Shown: positions 46,147 through 56,693, numbered from the stretch's first letter. The stretch is DNA of 64,000 bases from Candidatus Edwardsbacteria bacterium (GCA_018821925.1 JAHJLF010000072.1:1-64000); one strand, 5' to 3'. Made by a program: numbers and translations. Notes: a model not told the origin generated them from the letters alone.

Positions 46147-46645
46147 CAGTGGGTGGCGGTTTTGTTATTTCAACAGCAACGATTGAAAAAAAGATAAAAA
46201 TTTTATTTAAAAAGGCTTGACTTTTTTAATAAAAAGTGGTAATTTTTCAAATGAGGTCAGTTCCAAGAGATAAATTTTGGAACAGGTTTTCTGTTATGGC
46301 CTTTTTAGTTTAGATACTCAACTTTAGCAAATGTTAATTTTAGGGTGAAGACTGTCCCTTTGTGTCATTCCCGCGCCGCGCCCCGACATAGAGTCGAGGC
46401 TCCGATTTCATCGGGGCCGTGGGCAGGCGGGAATCCATAAAAAACTTGGATTCCTGCTCCCCGCCTTCGCGAGGACAAGTTTCGCAGGAATGACGGGAAG
46501 AATTGTTTATCATACGCAAAGTTTATTAAATAATTGAATTTTCGAAAGGAGGTGAGGGAGTCCCAGAGAGTTTTATTTTAATGCCGGCAAAAATGCCGAA
46601 CCCTAATCAAAGGTAACTAAAATCAAAAAACTCAAGGAGAAAAAC
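46147..46645 (+). promoter_or_regulatory. 500-base leader and repeat region before the Asp-box gene
   Basis: No gene. A weak promoter-like pair TTGACT (46217) and TAATTT (46240) lies first. A compound palindrome spans 46361-46500 (GTCATTCCCGC ... GCAGGAATGAC), with an inner inverted part. AAAGGAGGTGA at 46545-46555 is a perfect ribosome-site match 91 bases ahead of the true start, with no good start codon after it. The gene's own site AAGGAG lies just before 46646. Confidence 0.5.
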
Positions 46646-48751
46646 ATGAAAAAAGGTTTATTGTTATTTGTAGCCGTTTTTGCCTGCTTTGCTTTGACAG
46701 CCTATGCTGCTCCCACCCATCAGGGAATTCCCATTGAGGGCGGCACTACGACAGCGGTCAAGGCAGCTCCCGGCAAGGCCCCGGTAGGCGCCGTTGCCAT
46801 CGGTCCCATGGGCTATGCCGATTCCTGGAGGACCATCGCGGCCGCCCAGGGCAAGAGCATCATCTCCAACGCCGCCGGCACCGACATCCAGGTGCTCTAT
46901 GGCACATACAGCGGCTCGGCCGGAAACCCCTCCAACCTGACCTGGGGCTATTCCGACAACAGCGGGGCCACCTGGAACAACCAGACCATAGTCTCCAACC
47001 GCAACTCCCGGACCTACTCCGGGCTGGCGGTGGACGCCAATTTCACCCCCTACATCGTCTGGCAGGATCGGATCGTCTCCGCTGGCTGGCCCATCTGCCT
47101 GACCTTTGACGAGGGCGGATACACGGCCGGGCTGTGGAGCACCGCCGTCAACCTGACCGACTCCGGCTTCATGTACCTGCCTGGCATGGCCATTCAGGAC
47201 GACGGGGCCGGCAATTTCAACCTGTTCGTTGACGCTTTTCCGCACAGCGCCTTCGGCGGCAATGCCACCCTGCACATGGCCCACAACAAGGCGGCCGACC
47301 TGAGCGCCTGGACCGCCCCCTGGGATTTAAGCGGCTCATGGGGCTGGAAGCCCTGGATGGTTGCTCCCTGGTGGGACGACCAGGATGCGGCCGACTTCAC
47401 CATATCCCCCAGCGGCGATACAATAGTGGCCTTCTGGGAGCAGTGCGAAGACACCATAGTGGGGAACTACCGCCCGGTCTATTCCATCTCCACCGATAAC
47501 GGCGGCACCTGGAGCGCCCCGGCCTTCTTCAATATGGCCGGCACCGACGCCAACGGGCATCCCTATCAGTACACCACCGGCGGCTGGTGGTACCGTTTCG
47601 ACGGCGCCTGGATTGGCGACAAACCATACTTCCTGTACTGCCATAACGCCGGGGTGTGGAATGGGAACGCCCTGTTCATCTATTTCCCGACCGTGGCCGG
47701 CGACTACAGCGCCTGGACCGGGGTGCGCATCTCCGAGATCCCGGGCAACCTGGCCGGGCTGAACGACGGCGACCTGGTGGGTTCCTATGCCGATTACAGC
47801 ACCCTGTCCTATGACGCGGCCGGCAATATCTTTGCCACCTACGTGGGCATGTCCCAGGGGTCCAACGCCTTCGCGGACATCATCGGGGTGGCCTCCACCG
47901 ACGGCGGCAACACCTGGCTGCAGCATGTCTACCTGACCAACGACGGCGCCACCTATGACTACAGCTTCGTGGAAGCGGCCGAGTATGCCGGCGGCGGCAA
48001 TATGCATATCCTGGCCCCGCCTGCTATCATGGACAGCTTGTATTACCTGACTGTTCCCACCGCCACCCTGCTGGCAGCCCCTGCCAGGCCGCGGGAGATC
48101 GACCTTCCCAACCTGCTGTGCGGCTCTGCCGAAGGCGGCGTGGGCGGCCCGATCGATGCGGTGATGGATACCGTCAACAACGACACCATGTATTACTTCT
48201 GGTCTCCGATGATAGGCCTGAACGGCCAATATGAGGTGACCATCTCCAAGACCGCCGACTGGTCGGCCGACAACTACGACCTGGCCTCCCTGCTGGACGT
48301 CAACTACATCCTGGGCGTGGTCGGCATGCCAGAGGCCGGCGTGGTATGGTATTACAAGGTTCGTTCACACTTCGGCGGGGAGACCTCCCCCTGGAGCGCG
48401 GTGTATGACTTCTTCTACAACGGCACCGCCACCAACGTGGTTGACTGGCAGACCCCGTCGGGCATCACCGGCAAGCCGGTCACTGTCACTCAGCCCTTCG
48501 TGCTGAACCAGAACCGGCCCAACCCGGTTAACAACGACACCAAGATATCCTTCAACCTGCCCAAGGCTGGCGAGTACACCCTTAAGGTTTACAACGTGGC
48601 CGGACAGGTGGTCAACAACATCAGCGGACGCGGCCAGGCTGGCAACAACACCGTCAGCTGGAGCAGCCGGAATGTTTCCAACGGCGTCTACTTCTATCAA
48701 TTGAACGCCGCCGGCAGCACCGCCACCAAGAAGATGATCGTAGTCAAGTAA
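46646..48751 (+). CDS. Secreted Asp-box (BNR/sialidase-like) protein with T9SS-like tail
   Basis: 701 residues. Signal peptide residues 1-21 (KKGLLLFVAVFACFALTAYA). Three Asp-boxes are visible: YSDNSGATWN (near 102), ISTDNGGTWSAP (near 282) and ASTDGGNTWLQ (near 418), so a beta propeller of the BNR type is expected. The tail has LNQNRPNPVNNDTKISFNLP, KVYNVAGQVV and ends ATKKMIVVK, a T9SS type A-like domain. No sialidase catalytic Arg/Tyr triad was established, so enzyme activity is not claimed. Likely a surface or released protein. Confidence 0.82.
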   Translation: MKKGLLLFVAVFACFALTAYAAPTHQGIPIEGGTTTAVKAAPGKAPVGAVAIGPMGYADSWRTIAAAQGKSIISNAAGTDIQVLYGTYSGSAGNPSNLTWGYSDNSGATWNNQTIVSNRNSRTYSGLAVDANFTPYIVWQDRIVSAGWPICLTFDEGGYTAGLWSTAVNLTDSGFMYLPGMAIQDDGAGNFNLFVDAFPHSAFGGNATLHMAHNKAADLSAWTAPWDLSGSWGWKPWMVAPWWDDQDAADFTISPSGDTIVAFWEQCEDTIVGNYRPVYSISTDNGGTWSAPAFFNMAGTDANGHPYQYTTGGWWYRFDGAWIGDKPYFLYCHNAGVWNGNALFIYFPTVAGDYSAWTGVRISEIPGNLAGLNDGDLVGSYADYSTLSYDAAGNIFATYVGMSQGSNAFADIIGVASTDGGNTWLQHVYLTNDGATYDYSFVEAAEYAGGGNMHILAPPAIMDSLYYLTVPTATLLAAPARPREIDLPNLLCGSAEGGVGGPIDAVMDTVNNDTMYYFWSPMIGLNGQYEVTISKTADWSADNYDLASLLDVNYILGVVGMPEAGVVWYYKVRSHFGGETSPWSAVYDFFYNGTATNVVDWQTPSGITGKPVTVTQPFVLNQNRPNPVNNDTKISFNLPKAGEYTLKVYNVAGQVVNNISGRGQAGNNTVSWSSRNVSNGVYFYQLNAAGSTATKKMIVVK

Positions 48752-48762
48752 AACCCATGTTT

Positions 48763-48792
48763 AAGTTGGCGGGGCTTTTGCCCCGCCAACTT
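48763..48792 (+). terminator. Rho-independent terminator
   Basis: Perfect thirteen-base-pair stem AAGTTGGCGGGGC / GCCCCGCCAACTT with a TTTT loop and following TT, 11 bases after the stop. Confidence 0.88.
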
Positions 48793-49245
48793 TTAGGCAA
48801 AATGTTTGCCTAAAATTAAGCTACCTGCCGCGTAAATTAGCATAGTGCGTCATAAGTTCCACTACTTTGATTGTTGATTTAAACCCCGTCGCTCGAGGCG
48901 GGGAGATTCCTTGTCATTCGCTCCAACGGCGCATTTCGTTTCATACTATCACTTACCGATGAGCTCAACCGGGCTTGACCCGGAATCCAGGTATTTCCGG
49001 CCGGTAATGGCCGGATCCGAAGATGCCAACCGACGCTTTAGGGCCGAAAAGCCTTAAAACGATAAGCCATAAATAGAACCCAATCCTGCTTTAAATAAAA
49101 CAAAATATAAAATAAAAAAATAAATGAGGAGGTGAAAGTTCGGAAAATATCCTTGTTAAACGGGAATAGGTTAAGCAGTCATTTATACCCCAAGGATTAA
49201 GCAAGAATAAAGCAACAACCATTTTCTGGAGGTAAATTAGAAGTT
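48793..49245 (+). promoter_or_regulatory. Leader region of the first TonB receptor
   Basis: About 450 bases without a gene. It contains palindromic repeat pieces (CCCCGTCGCTCGAGGCGGGG near 48893; CCGGAATCCAGGTATTTCCGG and GGCCGGTAATGGCC near 48980-49015), then A+T-rich sequence. GAGGAGGTGA at 49126-49135 lies 111 bases before the start, echoing the same motif ahead of the gene at 46646. The gene's own GGAGGT is at 49228-49233. Confidence 0.5.
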
Positions 49246-52200
49246 ATGAAAACTCTAAAGATCTTAGTTGCAGTCACGGTCTGCATGGTAATGGCAGGAG
49301 GTTTGTTGTTTGCCGGCACCACCGGAAAGATCGTCGGAACTGTGACGGACTCCGAGACCAAAGAACCGATTCCCGGCGCAGTAGTGGAGCTGCTGGGGAC
49401 CACCATCGGCGCCAATACCGATATGGACGGGCGGTACTTCATAGTCAACGTTCCGGTGGGAACATTCTCCCTGAGGGCCAGGATGATGGGCTATGAGACG
49501 GTGACCATCACCAATGTCAAATCCATCATGGATTTGACAACCACCATCAACTTTAAAATTAAGCCCACCGTGATATTAAGCGAGGGCATCACCGTGACCG
49601 CCCAACGGCAGATGGTCATCCCCGATGCCACCTCCACCTCCCGGGTGGTTTCAACCAAAGAAATAATGGCCATGCCCAACGCCAGCGCCAATAACGTCAT
49701 CGGCAATACCGCCGGGGTGGTCAGCTCCGGAGGCCAGATGAACGTCCGGGGCGGCCGGTCCGATGAAATGGCGATTTTTGTGGACGGCGTTTCGGTGACC
49801 GATGCCCTGACCGGTGCCATGGGCTCCCAGATCAACACTGCGGCCATCGAGGAAGTGATGGTCATCACCGGCGGCTTCAATGCCGAATACGGCGAGGCCA
49901 TGTCCGGGGTGGTCAACGTGGTCACCAAGGAGGGCGGAGATAAGCTAAGCGTATACGGCCGGTTCACCACCGACATGCACATGCTCTCCGATAGCCGCAA
50001 CAACAACAAGGTGGAACTGAGCCTGGGCGGCCCGGCGCCCTACGCCAAGAACCTGGGCTACTTCCTGTCCGGCGAGGTCGGCAACACCGACGATTACCGC
50101 CCGGTCTTCATGCCCGATAAATATTACGAACACGATCCCACCAAGGATTACTTCTGGGCCGATACCATACAGTACAGCAGGGCCGAGTGGGATCCCGCCG
50201 ACAGCGTGGGGCTGATAGGCTGGAAAGGCGATTGGGCCGATTCCAGCGTTTCGGACTGGGATGCCGAGAAGGCCCGCCGGATTGCCCTGGGCTATCAACG
50301 GGGCTGGAAGGAGTACGACGAGAACTATCTGCCCCACAACGACTATAACAGCTATCGCCTGCAGGGCAAGGTGACCTATAAGATCCCGGCCTGGCAGGCC
50401 AAGATCACCCTGGGAGGCTTTGCCAACCGCGATCAGCGGGGCAGCTACACCGCCTCCTTCAAATACTGGTTGGACAGCTATTATTCATATCTGCAGAAAT
50501 CCTACCAGGGCAATGCCAGCTGGCGCCATCAGGTAAGCAGGAACACCTTCTATAATATAACCGTCAACAAATTCTCCACCAGAACCCAGACCGGGGTGCG
50601 CGACACCACCGTCGAGAAGGACCGCAGCTGGTGGGAGGACTATACGTTTCTGAGCGATGCCGATGCCGACGGCGACAGCATGTACGACGCCTACGAGGGC
50701 CAGGCCTATGCCTATGGCATTGATAACCCCTACGGGGTCTCCGGGATCTTCTATACCTTCGGGCTGGCCCGGCTATGGGAGACAACCAAGGCCGAGTATA
50801 TCGGAGGCAAGATCGATGTCACCTCCCAGGTGAACAGATTCAACCAGATGGTGGGAGGCTTGGAGGTAAAACAGCACCATGTCATCCTGAAAAGCAACTC
50901 GCTTCCCTGGGATCCGGTGCCTTTTAAGGATTATTATGATTTCAAGCCCATCACCGGGGCGGCCTATATTCAGGACAAGCTGGAGTTTCAGGGCTTCATC
51001 GTCAATGCCGGCCTACGGCTGGACCTGCTGATGCCCGAATCCCAGAAGAAGCTGAACAATTTCAACCTGACCGACACCGCTTCCTATATAGATGCCGAGA
51101 CCAAGTATAAACTAAGCCCCCGGCTGGGCATCTCCCACCCGGTGTCCGACCGGACCGTAATGCACATCAGCTACGGGCACTTCTTCCAGCAGCCCCAGCT
51201 GCAGTATCTGTACGAATCCCTAAGCGCCAATATTGCCCGGGGCAATACCGTGATGGGAGACCCCGACCTGGGGGCCCAGCGCACCATTGCCTACGAGATA
51301 GGCTTCAACCAGCAGTTAACCAATGATATGGCCGGAGATATTACCGTCTATTATAAGGACATCTTCGACCTGCTGGGCACCCGGATGTTGCAGGACACCA
51401 TTACCGGGCTGAACTATACCTCGTTCTTGAACACGGAATACGGCAATGTTCGGGGTTTTGAGGCCACCCTCAACAAGCGGGCCTCGGCCAACGGTATCTT
51501 CTCCGGCAAGCTGGCCTACTCCCTGATGCTGGCCAAGGGCACTGCCTCCGATCCCTGGGAAGGCTATCTCAACTATATTTACGGGGGCGGGACCGACCCG
51601 GCCACCGGACTGCCGGTGCCCTTCCCCAAGAGCGACGCCTTTTTGGAATACGACCAGCGCCATACCTTCTCGGTATCCACCAACTTTGACTTCGGCGAAA
51701 AATTCGGACCGGCCATCGCCGGCTTCAAACCGCTGGCCAACCTATCCATCAGCCTGCTGAACAACATCGGCAGCGGCATGCCCTATACCATCGTCAACTC
51801 CAAGGGGGTCCAGATCGGCGGGGTCAACGAGGGCCGGATGCCCTGGACCCTCAACACCGACCTGTTGCTTAGCCGCTCGCTGACGGTGGCCGGGATAAAG
51901 ATGTCCATAGATTTCGAGGTTCTGAATCTTTTAAACCGCAAGAATGTCGCCAACGTCTTTGCCGTAACCGGAAACCCGCTGAACGATGGCAGCATCATCA
52001 CCCTCGGCGATTTTACAACCTCTGCCATCCCCTGCAGCGTTTCATATACGGTGGACGGGGCGGGCGACCCGGTGTATGTGCCCAATCCCTATTACAGCAA
52101 GTGGCGGGATATCAACGGGGACGGGGAAGTAGACCAATACGAGAAGTACGTTTCCTACGTGGCGGCCTGGGACGACTATATCACCGACCCCTTCACCGCC

Positions 52201-52272
52201 AACAGGACGCCCAACACCAGGGCCTACGCCGAACCGCGTCGCAGCCGCCTGGCCCTCAGTTTCAGCTTCTAA
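49246..52272 (+). CDS. TonB-dependent receptor with carboxypeptidase-regulatory domain
   Basis: 1008 residues. Signal peptide about 1-24. Residues 27-105 form a CarboxypepD_reg-like domain (GKIVGTVTDSETKEPIPGAV, NTDMDGRYFIVNVPVGTFSL). A plug domain follows (about 115-225: MNVRGGRSDEMAIFVDGVSV, GGFNAEYGEAMSGVVNVVTK), then the outer-membrane barrel, with the expected final aromatic, SRLALSFSF. Such receptors take up bulky ligands with energy from TonB, or act in outer-membrane assembly. The next two genes encode a secreted T9SS-type protein and a PorV-like protein, so a role in secretion or surface assembly is possible. Confidence 0.93.
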   Translation: MKTLKILVAVTVCMVMAGGLLFAGTTGKIVGTVTDSETKEPIPGAVVELLGTTIGANTDMDGRYFIVNVPVGTFSLRARMMGYETVTITNVKSIMDLTTTINFKIKPTVILSEGITVTAQRQMVIPDATSTSRVVSTKEIMAMPNASANNVIGNTAGVVSSGGQMNVRGGRSDEMAIFVDGVSVTDALTGAMGSQINTAAIEEVMVITGGFNAEYGEAMSGVVNVVTKEGGDKLSVYGRFTTDMHMLSDSRNNNKVELSLGGPAPYAKNLGYFLSGEVGNTDDYRPVFMPDKYYEHDPTKDYFWADTIQYSRAEWDPADSVGLIGWKGDWADSSVSDWDAEKARRIALGYQRGWKEYDENYLPHNDYNSYRLQGKVTYKIPAWQAKITLGGFANRDQRGSYTASFKYWLDSYYSYLQKSYQGNASWRHQVSRNTFYNITVNKFSTRTQTGVRDTTVEKDRSWWEDYTFLSDADADGDSMYDAYEGQAYAYGIDNPYGVSGIFYTFGLARLWETTKAEYIGGKIDVTSQVNRFNQMVGGLEVKQHHVILKSNSLPWDPVPFKDYYDFKPITGAAYIQDKLEFQGFIVNAGLRLDLLMPESQKKLNNFNLTDTASYIDAETKYKLSPRLGISHPVSDRTVMHISYGHFFQQPQLQYLYESLSANIARGNTVMGDPDLGAQRTIAYEIGFNQQLTNDMAGDITVYYKDIFDLLGTRMLQDTITGLNYTSFLNTEYGNVRGFEATLNKRASANGIFSGKLAYSLMLAKGTASDPWEGYLNYIYGGGTDPATGLPVPFPKSDAFLEYDQRHTFSVSTNFDFGEKFGPAIAGFKPLANLSISLLNNIGSGMPYTIVNSKGVQIGGVNEGRMPWTLNTDLLLSRSLTVAGIKMSIDFEVLNLLNRKNVANVFAVTGNPLNDGSIITLGDFTTSAIPCSVSYTVDGAGDPVYVPNPYYSKWRDINGDGEVDQYEKYVSYVAAWDDYITDPFTANRTPNTRAYAEPRRSRLALSFSF

Positions 52273-52369
52273 CTTTCAGCCCTGACAAATCGGGCAACCC
52301 CGGGCCCATATCGAAAAGGGCCCGGGATCTGATTCAAATAATTAAATTATTCTTACAGGAGGATAGTCA

Positions 52370-55300
52370 ATGTTCAAACGCATACCCAAGGGTGTTTGGC
52401 TGATCCTGATAGGGCTGGCGGTAACGGCAGTCCTGGCGGGCCCGGCTCTGGCGGCCACCGCTCCGGGAGCCAGGGTTGCACCAAATAAGGGCATGTCCCA
52501 AAAGACCCTAAACACCAACGCCTGGACCATCTACACCACCAACTACGGGCCGTTCGTAAATCCCGGGGTCGGAAGCGGGGGCTTCTGGCGGAACCCGGGC
52601 CACGGCTATATCTACGGCGCCGGCCTGTGGGTGGGGGCGGTGGACGATAACGGCAACAAGGTGGTGGCCTTCGGCTACAATCCTAACTCCGGGGCCTACG
52701 AGTTCGGCCCGGTGGACATGAATGACAACTGGGAGAACTACCTCAGCGACGCCAGCATCCGGGTCTACTTAGCCACCAACCCGGCCGATTATGCGGCCTG
52801 GCCGCTGGTGGAGGGCGGCAAGAAGGTCATCAAATCACGTCAGGACAGCTATGCCCGCTACAGCGACGCCAACCCCCAGTTCACCACCTCGGGCGACAAA
52901 CAGCTTAAAGTGGTGGTGGAGCAGTTCAGCTACGCCTGGAACTACGCCGATAACAACGACCTGGTCTTCTTCTATTTCAAGGTTCACAACAAGAGCGGCA
53001 AGACCTTGAACCAGGTATATGTCGGGCCGGCCAACGACTGCGATATCGGAGACGAGGCCGCTCCCAACGCCAACGACCGGACCGCATTTGATTACACCCG
53101 CAATCTGGCCATCCAGTACCAGACGGTAAACGAGGGCGGCTGGGACAAGACCGGGGTGGTGGGCTTCCGCTATTTTGAAAGCCCCATCAACAACAGCAGT
53201 GACACCATTAAGGTGGTAGACAACCAGTTTCCCCATAGCATAGCTCCGGGGGAACCCCTGGGCATGACCGCCTTCAAGATATTCACCATCGATCAGGATC
53301 CCAAGACCGACGAGGAGCGCTACCTGGAGATGATGGGCATCAACTACTGGGATCTGATCCCCGACGCCTACGATGAATGGGGCGCCGATCCGCCGGGGGA
53401 CAAGCGTTTCCTGATGTCCAGCGGTCCGTTCACTTTGGGCATCGATTCGGTGGTCAGCACCTGCATCGGGGTCATCGCCGCCCTGGATACCGTCAAACTG
53501 AAGCTGGCCTCGGATATCGCCCAGACCATCTACGACAACAATTTCGAGCTGGCCACCCCGCCGGCCGCCCCGGGCCTGACCATTACCTCGGGCGATAAAT
53601 ACGTGGTGATCAGCTGGGACCGCCGGGCCGAGCTAATTCCCGACCCCTATTGGGAGAAGCTGGATACCACCAAAAAATGGTTCACCTATTTTAAGGGCTC
53701 CTGGAAATGGCTGCCGGCTTCCAGCCGGCTGCTGGTGGACTCCCTGGAGATAAAGACCGGCGCCGCCACCACCGCCAAAATCGTCCGAGGGGACACCCTC
53801 GGCGCGGCTCTGGGAACCGACACATTGAATACCAAGTTCAGCGAACGGTCCATGTATAATCAATACGACTTCCAGGGCTATATCGCCTACCGGGCCCGGA
53901 CCGTCTCAGACCTGGCCGACCCCGTCAGGAGGGAGTATGTGGGGACGCTATATACCGATCCCAGTTCGGCCTTCAATGCCACCACCTTAAGCTACGGCGG
54001 CGGCTCGGGCTATTACTACGACAAGATCGACGGCATCAAGGTGATGCGTAATTTCGACGCCAATAATTATTTCACCCCGGACAGCACCATCATGCTGGCC
54101 AAATACGACACCCTGGGGACTGACCGTGGTCTGATCTACAGCCTGCGGGACGATGACGTGATCAACGGGTTCGGGTGGTACTACGGGGTCTCGGCCTACG
54201 ATTACCAGACCAACGTTTACTTCACCCACAAATGCCCCACCACCCTGAGCAGCAACCCCACCGAGAATGCCACCTACGGGGTGGGGCAGAAGCCGATGGT
54301 GGACTATCAGGCGCCGGTGGTCGAATACACCGTTACCGGGGGCTCGAACATCAGGACCGGGGGGACGGTTGACTACGAATATAAACTGGCCCTGACTCCC
54401 AAGAACGTCAACAACGACACCTTCCGGCTGGTCTGGAAGCCGGTCACCAAGACCCTTATCCTGGGGACAAATTATCCGGTGTATCATGCCGATCTGAAGG
54501 ATTGGCGATATGTTACACTTTATGACACTTTGGGAACGGCTATCAAGGATACCCTTATTGATACCACCCTGCAGACCATCAACTTCAGGCCGGCTTACGG
54601 GATGGTGGGCAGCGACCCCTTGGCGAGCTATAACGGCACCTTTGACGACGAGGTCCCGTTCGGGGGGGTGGTGTTCATGCCCCAATACAAGTACGCATGG
54701 ACCCTGGCGGCGGTGGATACGGTGTCGGTCACCGGGGTCTATCCGGCCGACAGCATCTTCGCCCAGGCTTACGGAGCTCTGAACAGCAACTTTACCGCCA
54801 GCCTCAACGCCTGGCAGTGGCGGGGCAGCGACTTCGAGATCCGCTGGCGCGACAGCAGCGGAACGGTGGGCACCAATCCCAGCGGCAGCATTATTACCGC
54901 CACGGTGTGGGATATGACCAACAATATCGAGGTGCCATTGGAGACCGGGGTCACCAAGGCCAACATGACCCAGTCCTCCTGGTGCTTCAACCCCACCGCC
55001 ACCACCTGCACCGGTTACGTTGACAGCATCGGCACCTCACGTTTCGGCATGTACATCTCGGGCATAGTGCTTTACTTCAACCGCCGCAATGGTGGATCAC
55101 TGCGCAATATCTCCACCCTGTGGGACCTGCGGCCGCGCACCGGCGATGTCTGGACCGTATCCTGCTCCGGGCCCGGCAATCCCATGGCGGGCGGAGTGGT
55201 CACCTTCATCACCACCAAGGCCTCCCAGAAGGCGGCCCTTTTGGCCAGCCTGCTGGACAATATCAAGGTGGTCCCCAACCCCTACCTGGTGCGGGCCAGC

Positions 55301-55555
55301 TGGGATGTCAGCAAGAATTATCCCAATATCTACTTCGCCAATCTGCCGGCCAAGTGCACCATCAGGATCTACAACCTGGCCGGGGATCTGATCCGGGTTC
55401 TCAACCACGAATCCACCTTCGACGATAACAACGGCACCGAGAAATGGGACCTGCTGTCCACCTACGACAAGCGGCCCGCCAGCGGAGTGTATATCTATCA
55501 GATAGACGCTCCGGGCATTGGCACCAAGCTTGGTAAATTCGCCGTAATCAAGTAA
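52370..55555 (+). CDS. Large secreted protein with T9SS-like tail
   Basis: 1061 residues. Signal peptide about 1-28 (cleavage near ALA). The N-terminal third (WTIYTTNYGPFVNPGVGSGG, YIYGAGLWVGAVDDNGNKVV) is a pattern I have no family name for. Residues about 400-450 (APGLTITSGDKYVVISWDRR) look FN3-like. The end (KVVPNPYLVRASWDVSKNYP, CTIRIYNLAGDLIRVLNHES, GTKLGKFAVIK) is a T9SS-type C-terminal domain. Probably surface bound or released. AGGAGG precedes the start. It lies between the TonB receptor and PorV-like gene. Confidence 0.8.
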   Translation: MFKRIPKGVWLILIGLAVTAVLAGPALAATAPGARVAPNKGMSQKTLNTNAWTIYTTNYGPFVNPGVGSGGFWRNPGHGYIYGAGLWVGAVDDNGNKVVAFGYNPNSGAYEFGPVDMNDNWENYLSDASIRVYLATNPADYAAWPLVEGGKKVIKSRQDSYARYSDANPQFTTSGDKQLKVVVEQFSYAWNYADNNDLVFFYFKVHNKSGKTLNQVYVGPANDCDIGDEAAPNANDRTAFDYTRNLAIQYQTVNEGGWDKTGVVGFRYFESPINNSSDTIKVVDNQFPHSIAPGEPLGMTAFKIFTIDQDPKTDEERYLEMMGINYWDLIPDAYDEWGADPPGDKRFLMSSGPFTLGIDSVVSTCIGVIAALDTVKLKLASDIAQTIYDNNFELATPPAAPGLTITSGDKYVVISWDRRAELIPDPYWEKLDTTKKWFTYFKGSWKWLPASSRLLVDSLEIKTGAATTAKIVRGDTLGAALGTDTLNTKFSERSMYNQYDFQGYIAYRARTVSDLADPVRREYVGTLYTDPSSAFNATTLSYGGGSGYYYDKIDGIKVMRNFDANNYFTPDSTIMLAKYDTLGTDRGLIYSLRDDDVINGFGWYYGVSAYDYQTNVYFTHKCPTTLSSNPTENATYGVGQKPMVDYQAPVVEYTVTGGSNIRTGGTVDYEYKLALTPKNVNNDTFRLVWKPVTKTLILGTNYPVYHADLKDWRYVTLYDTLGTAIKDTLIDTTLQTINFRPAYGMVGSDPLASYNGTFDDEVPFGGVVFMPQYKYAWTLAAVDTVSVTGVYPADSIFAQAYGALNSNFTASLNAWQWRGSDFEIRWRDSSGTVGTNPSGSIITATVWDMTNNIEVPLETGVTKANMTQSSWCFNPTATTCTGYVDSIGTSRFGMYISGIVLYFNRRNGGSLRNISTLWDLRPRTGDVWTVSCSGPGNPMAGGVVTFITTKASQKAALLASLLDNIKVVPNPYLVRASWDVSKNYPNIYFANLPAKCTIRIYNLAGDLIRVLNHESTFDDNNGTEKWDLLSTYDKRPASGVYIYQIDAPGIGTKLGKFAVIK

Positions 55556-55573
55556 AATGACAAGGAGTAAAAA

Positions 55574-56641
55574 ATGAATAAGATAAAAATCATACTTGTT
55601 TTAGCTCTGGCCTCTCTGGGGTTGGCCTCCCAGAGCTGGGCTCAGCCGGAATATTCCAATGTGGGAAGGGCCGGACTGACCTTTCTGAAGATCGGGATAG
55701 GCTCCAGGGCTATAGGCATGGGCGGCGCTTTTACCGCAGTGTCCAACGACGCTTCGGCCCTCTACTGGAACCCGGCCGGAGTGGCCAAACTGAAAAAGAT
55801 GGAGGGCATCTTCAGCCACACCAACTGGGTGCTGGACATCAATCAGGAATACATCGGGTACGTGGTCCCGGCCGGGCTGATGGGCAATTTCGGTTTCAGC
55901 GCCTCGTTCATGTCGATGGGCGATTTCGAACGGACCACCATCGACGACATCACCACCACCATCCGGGAGGATGACGGCGAGGGGCTTTCCTCCTTCTCGG
56001 CCAACGATCTGGCCCTGGGGGTAACCTACGCCCGCAACATGACCGATAAGTTCAGCGTAGGTGTCACCGCCAAATACGTCAGGGAGAAGATAGCCGAGGT
56101 CTCGGCCGGCGGGATGGCCCTGGATGTGGGCACCTTTTACCTGACCGGTTATAAAACCCTGCGCATCGGGATGGCCATTCTAAACTACGGGCCGGACATC
56201 AAATTCGCCGGCAAGGACCTGCAGGCAGAATGGACCGACACCAGCTGGCCCAGCAATTATACCGGCAACTCTTGGGAGATACTGTCCACGGCCTTCCCCA
56301 TGCCGCTGCAATTCAAAATAGGGGTGGCCTACGACTTCCTGTTCGGACAGCAGCATACCGTCATTACGGCGGCCGACCTGATCCACCCCAACGACGGCAA
56401 CGAGAAGGTGGCGGTGGGGACCGAATACACCTGGAAGAACTCCATAGCCAACCTGTCACTGCGGGCCGGATATCTTTACGATCCGGATTGGTATGAGACC
56501 AAGAGTGCCGCCGACAACATGAGTGCTGGCGTTGGCATCGGCCGCAAGCTGGGAACATCAAAGATCAATGTGGATTATGCCTTTACCAATAAGGGCTATC
56601 TGGAAAATATTCATCGGTTCAGCCTGGGATTGGGCTTTTAA
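55574..56641 (+). CDS. PorV/PorQ family outer-membrane protein
   Basis: 355 residues. Signal peptide 1-23 (to SWA). The start of the mature protein YSNVGRAGLTFLKIGIGSRA, then GMGGAFTAVSNDASALYWNP, is diagnostic of the PorV/PorQ (UPF0164-like) barrel family, FadL-related outer-membrane proteins that in T9SS bacteria shuttle cargo from the translocon. The barrel ends with RFSLGLGF. It follows a cargo-like secreted protein by 18 bases, so may serve that protein. AAGGAG precedes the start. Confidence 0.9.
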   Translation: MNKIKIILVLALASLGLASQSWAQPEYSNVGRAGLTFLKIGIGSRAIGMGGAFTAVSNDASALYWNPAGVAKLKKMEGIFSHTNWVLDINQEYIGYVVPAGLMGNFGFSASFMSMGDFERTTIDDITTTIREDDGEGLSSFSANDLALGVTYARNMTDKFSVGVTAKYVREKIAEVSAGGMALDVGTFYLTGYKTLRIGMAILNYGPDIKFAGKDLQAEWTDTSWPSNYTGNSWEILSTAFPMPLQFKIGVAYDFLFGQQHTVITAADLIHPNDGNEKVAVGTEYTWKNSIANLSLRAGYLYDPDWYETKSAADNMSAGVGIGRKLGTSKINVDYAFTNKGYLENIHRFSLGLGF

Positions 56642-56662
56642 TCAGGTAAACCAGTGAATGCT

Positions 56663-56693
56663 ATAGGGGAAGGATTTAGAATCCTTCCCCTAT
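56663..56693 (+). terminator. Rho-independent terminator after the PorV-like gene
   Basis: Thirteen-base-pair stem ATAGGGGAAGGAT / ATCCTTCCCCTAT with a TTAGA loop, 21 bases after the stop. Confidence 0.8.

Noticed and set aside
46646-48751. Active sialidase
   Set aside because: Asp-boxes occur in many propellers; the arginine triad and catalytic residues could not be placed.
49132-49200. 22-codon GTG leader peptide before the TonB receptor
   Set aside because: Its start codon lies inside the only ribosome site, and no attenuator-like codon run or hairpin was seen.
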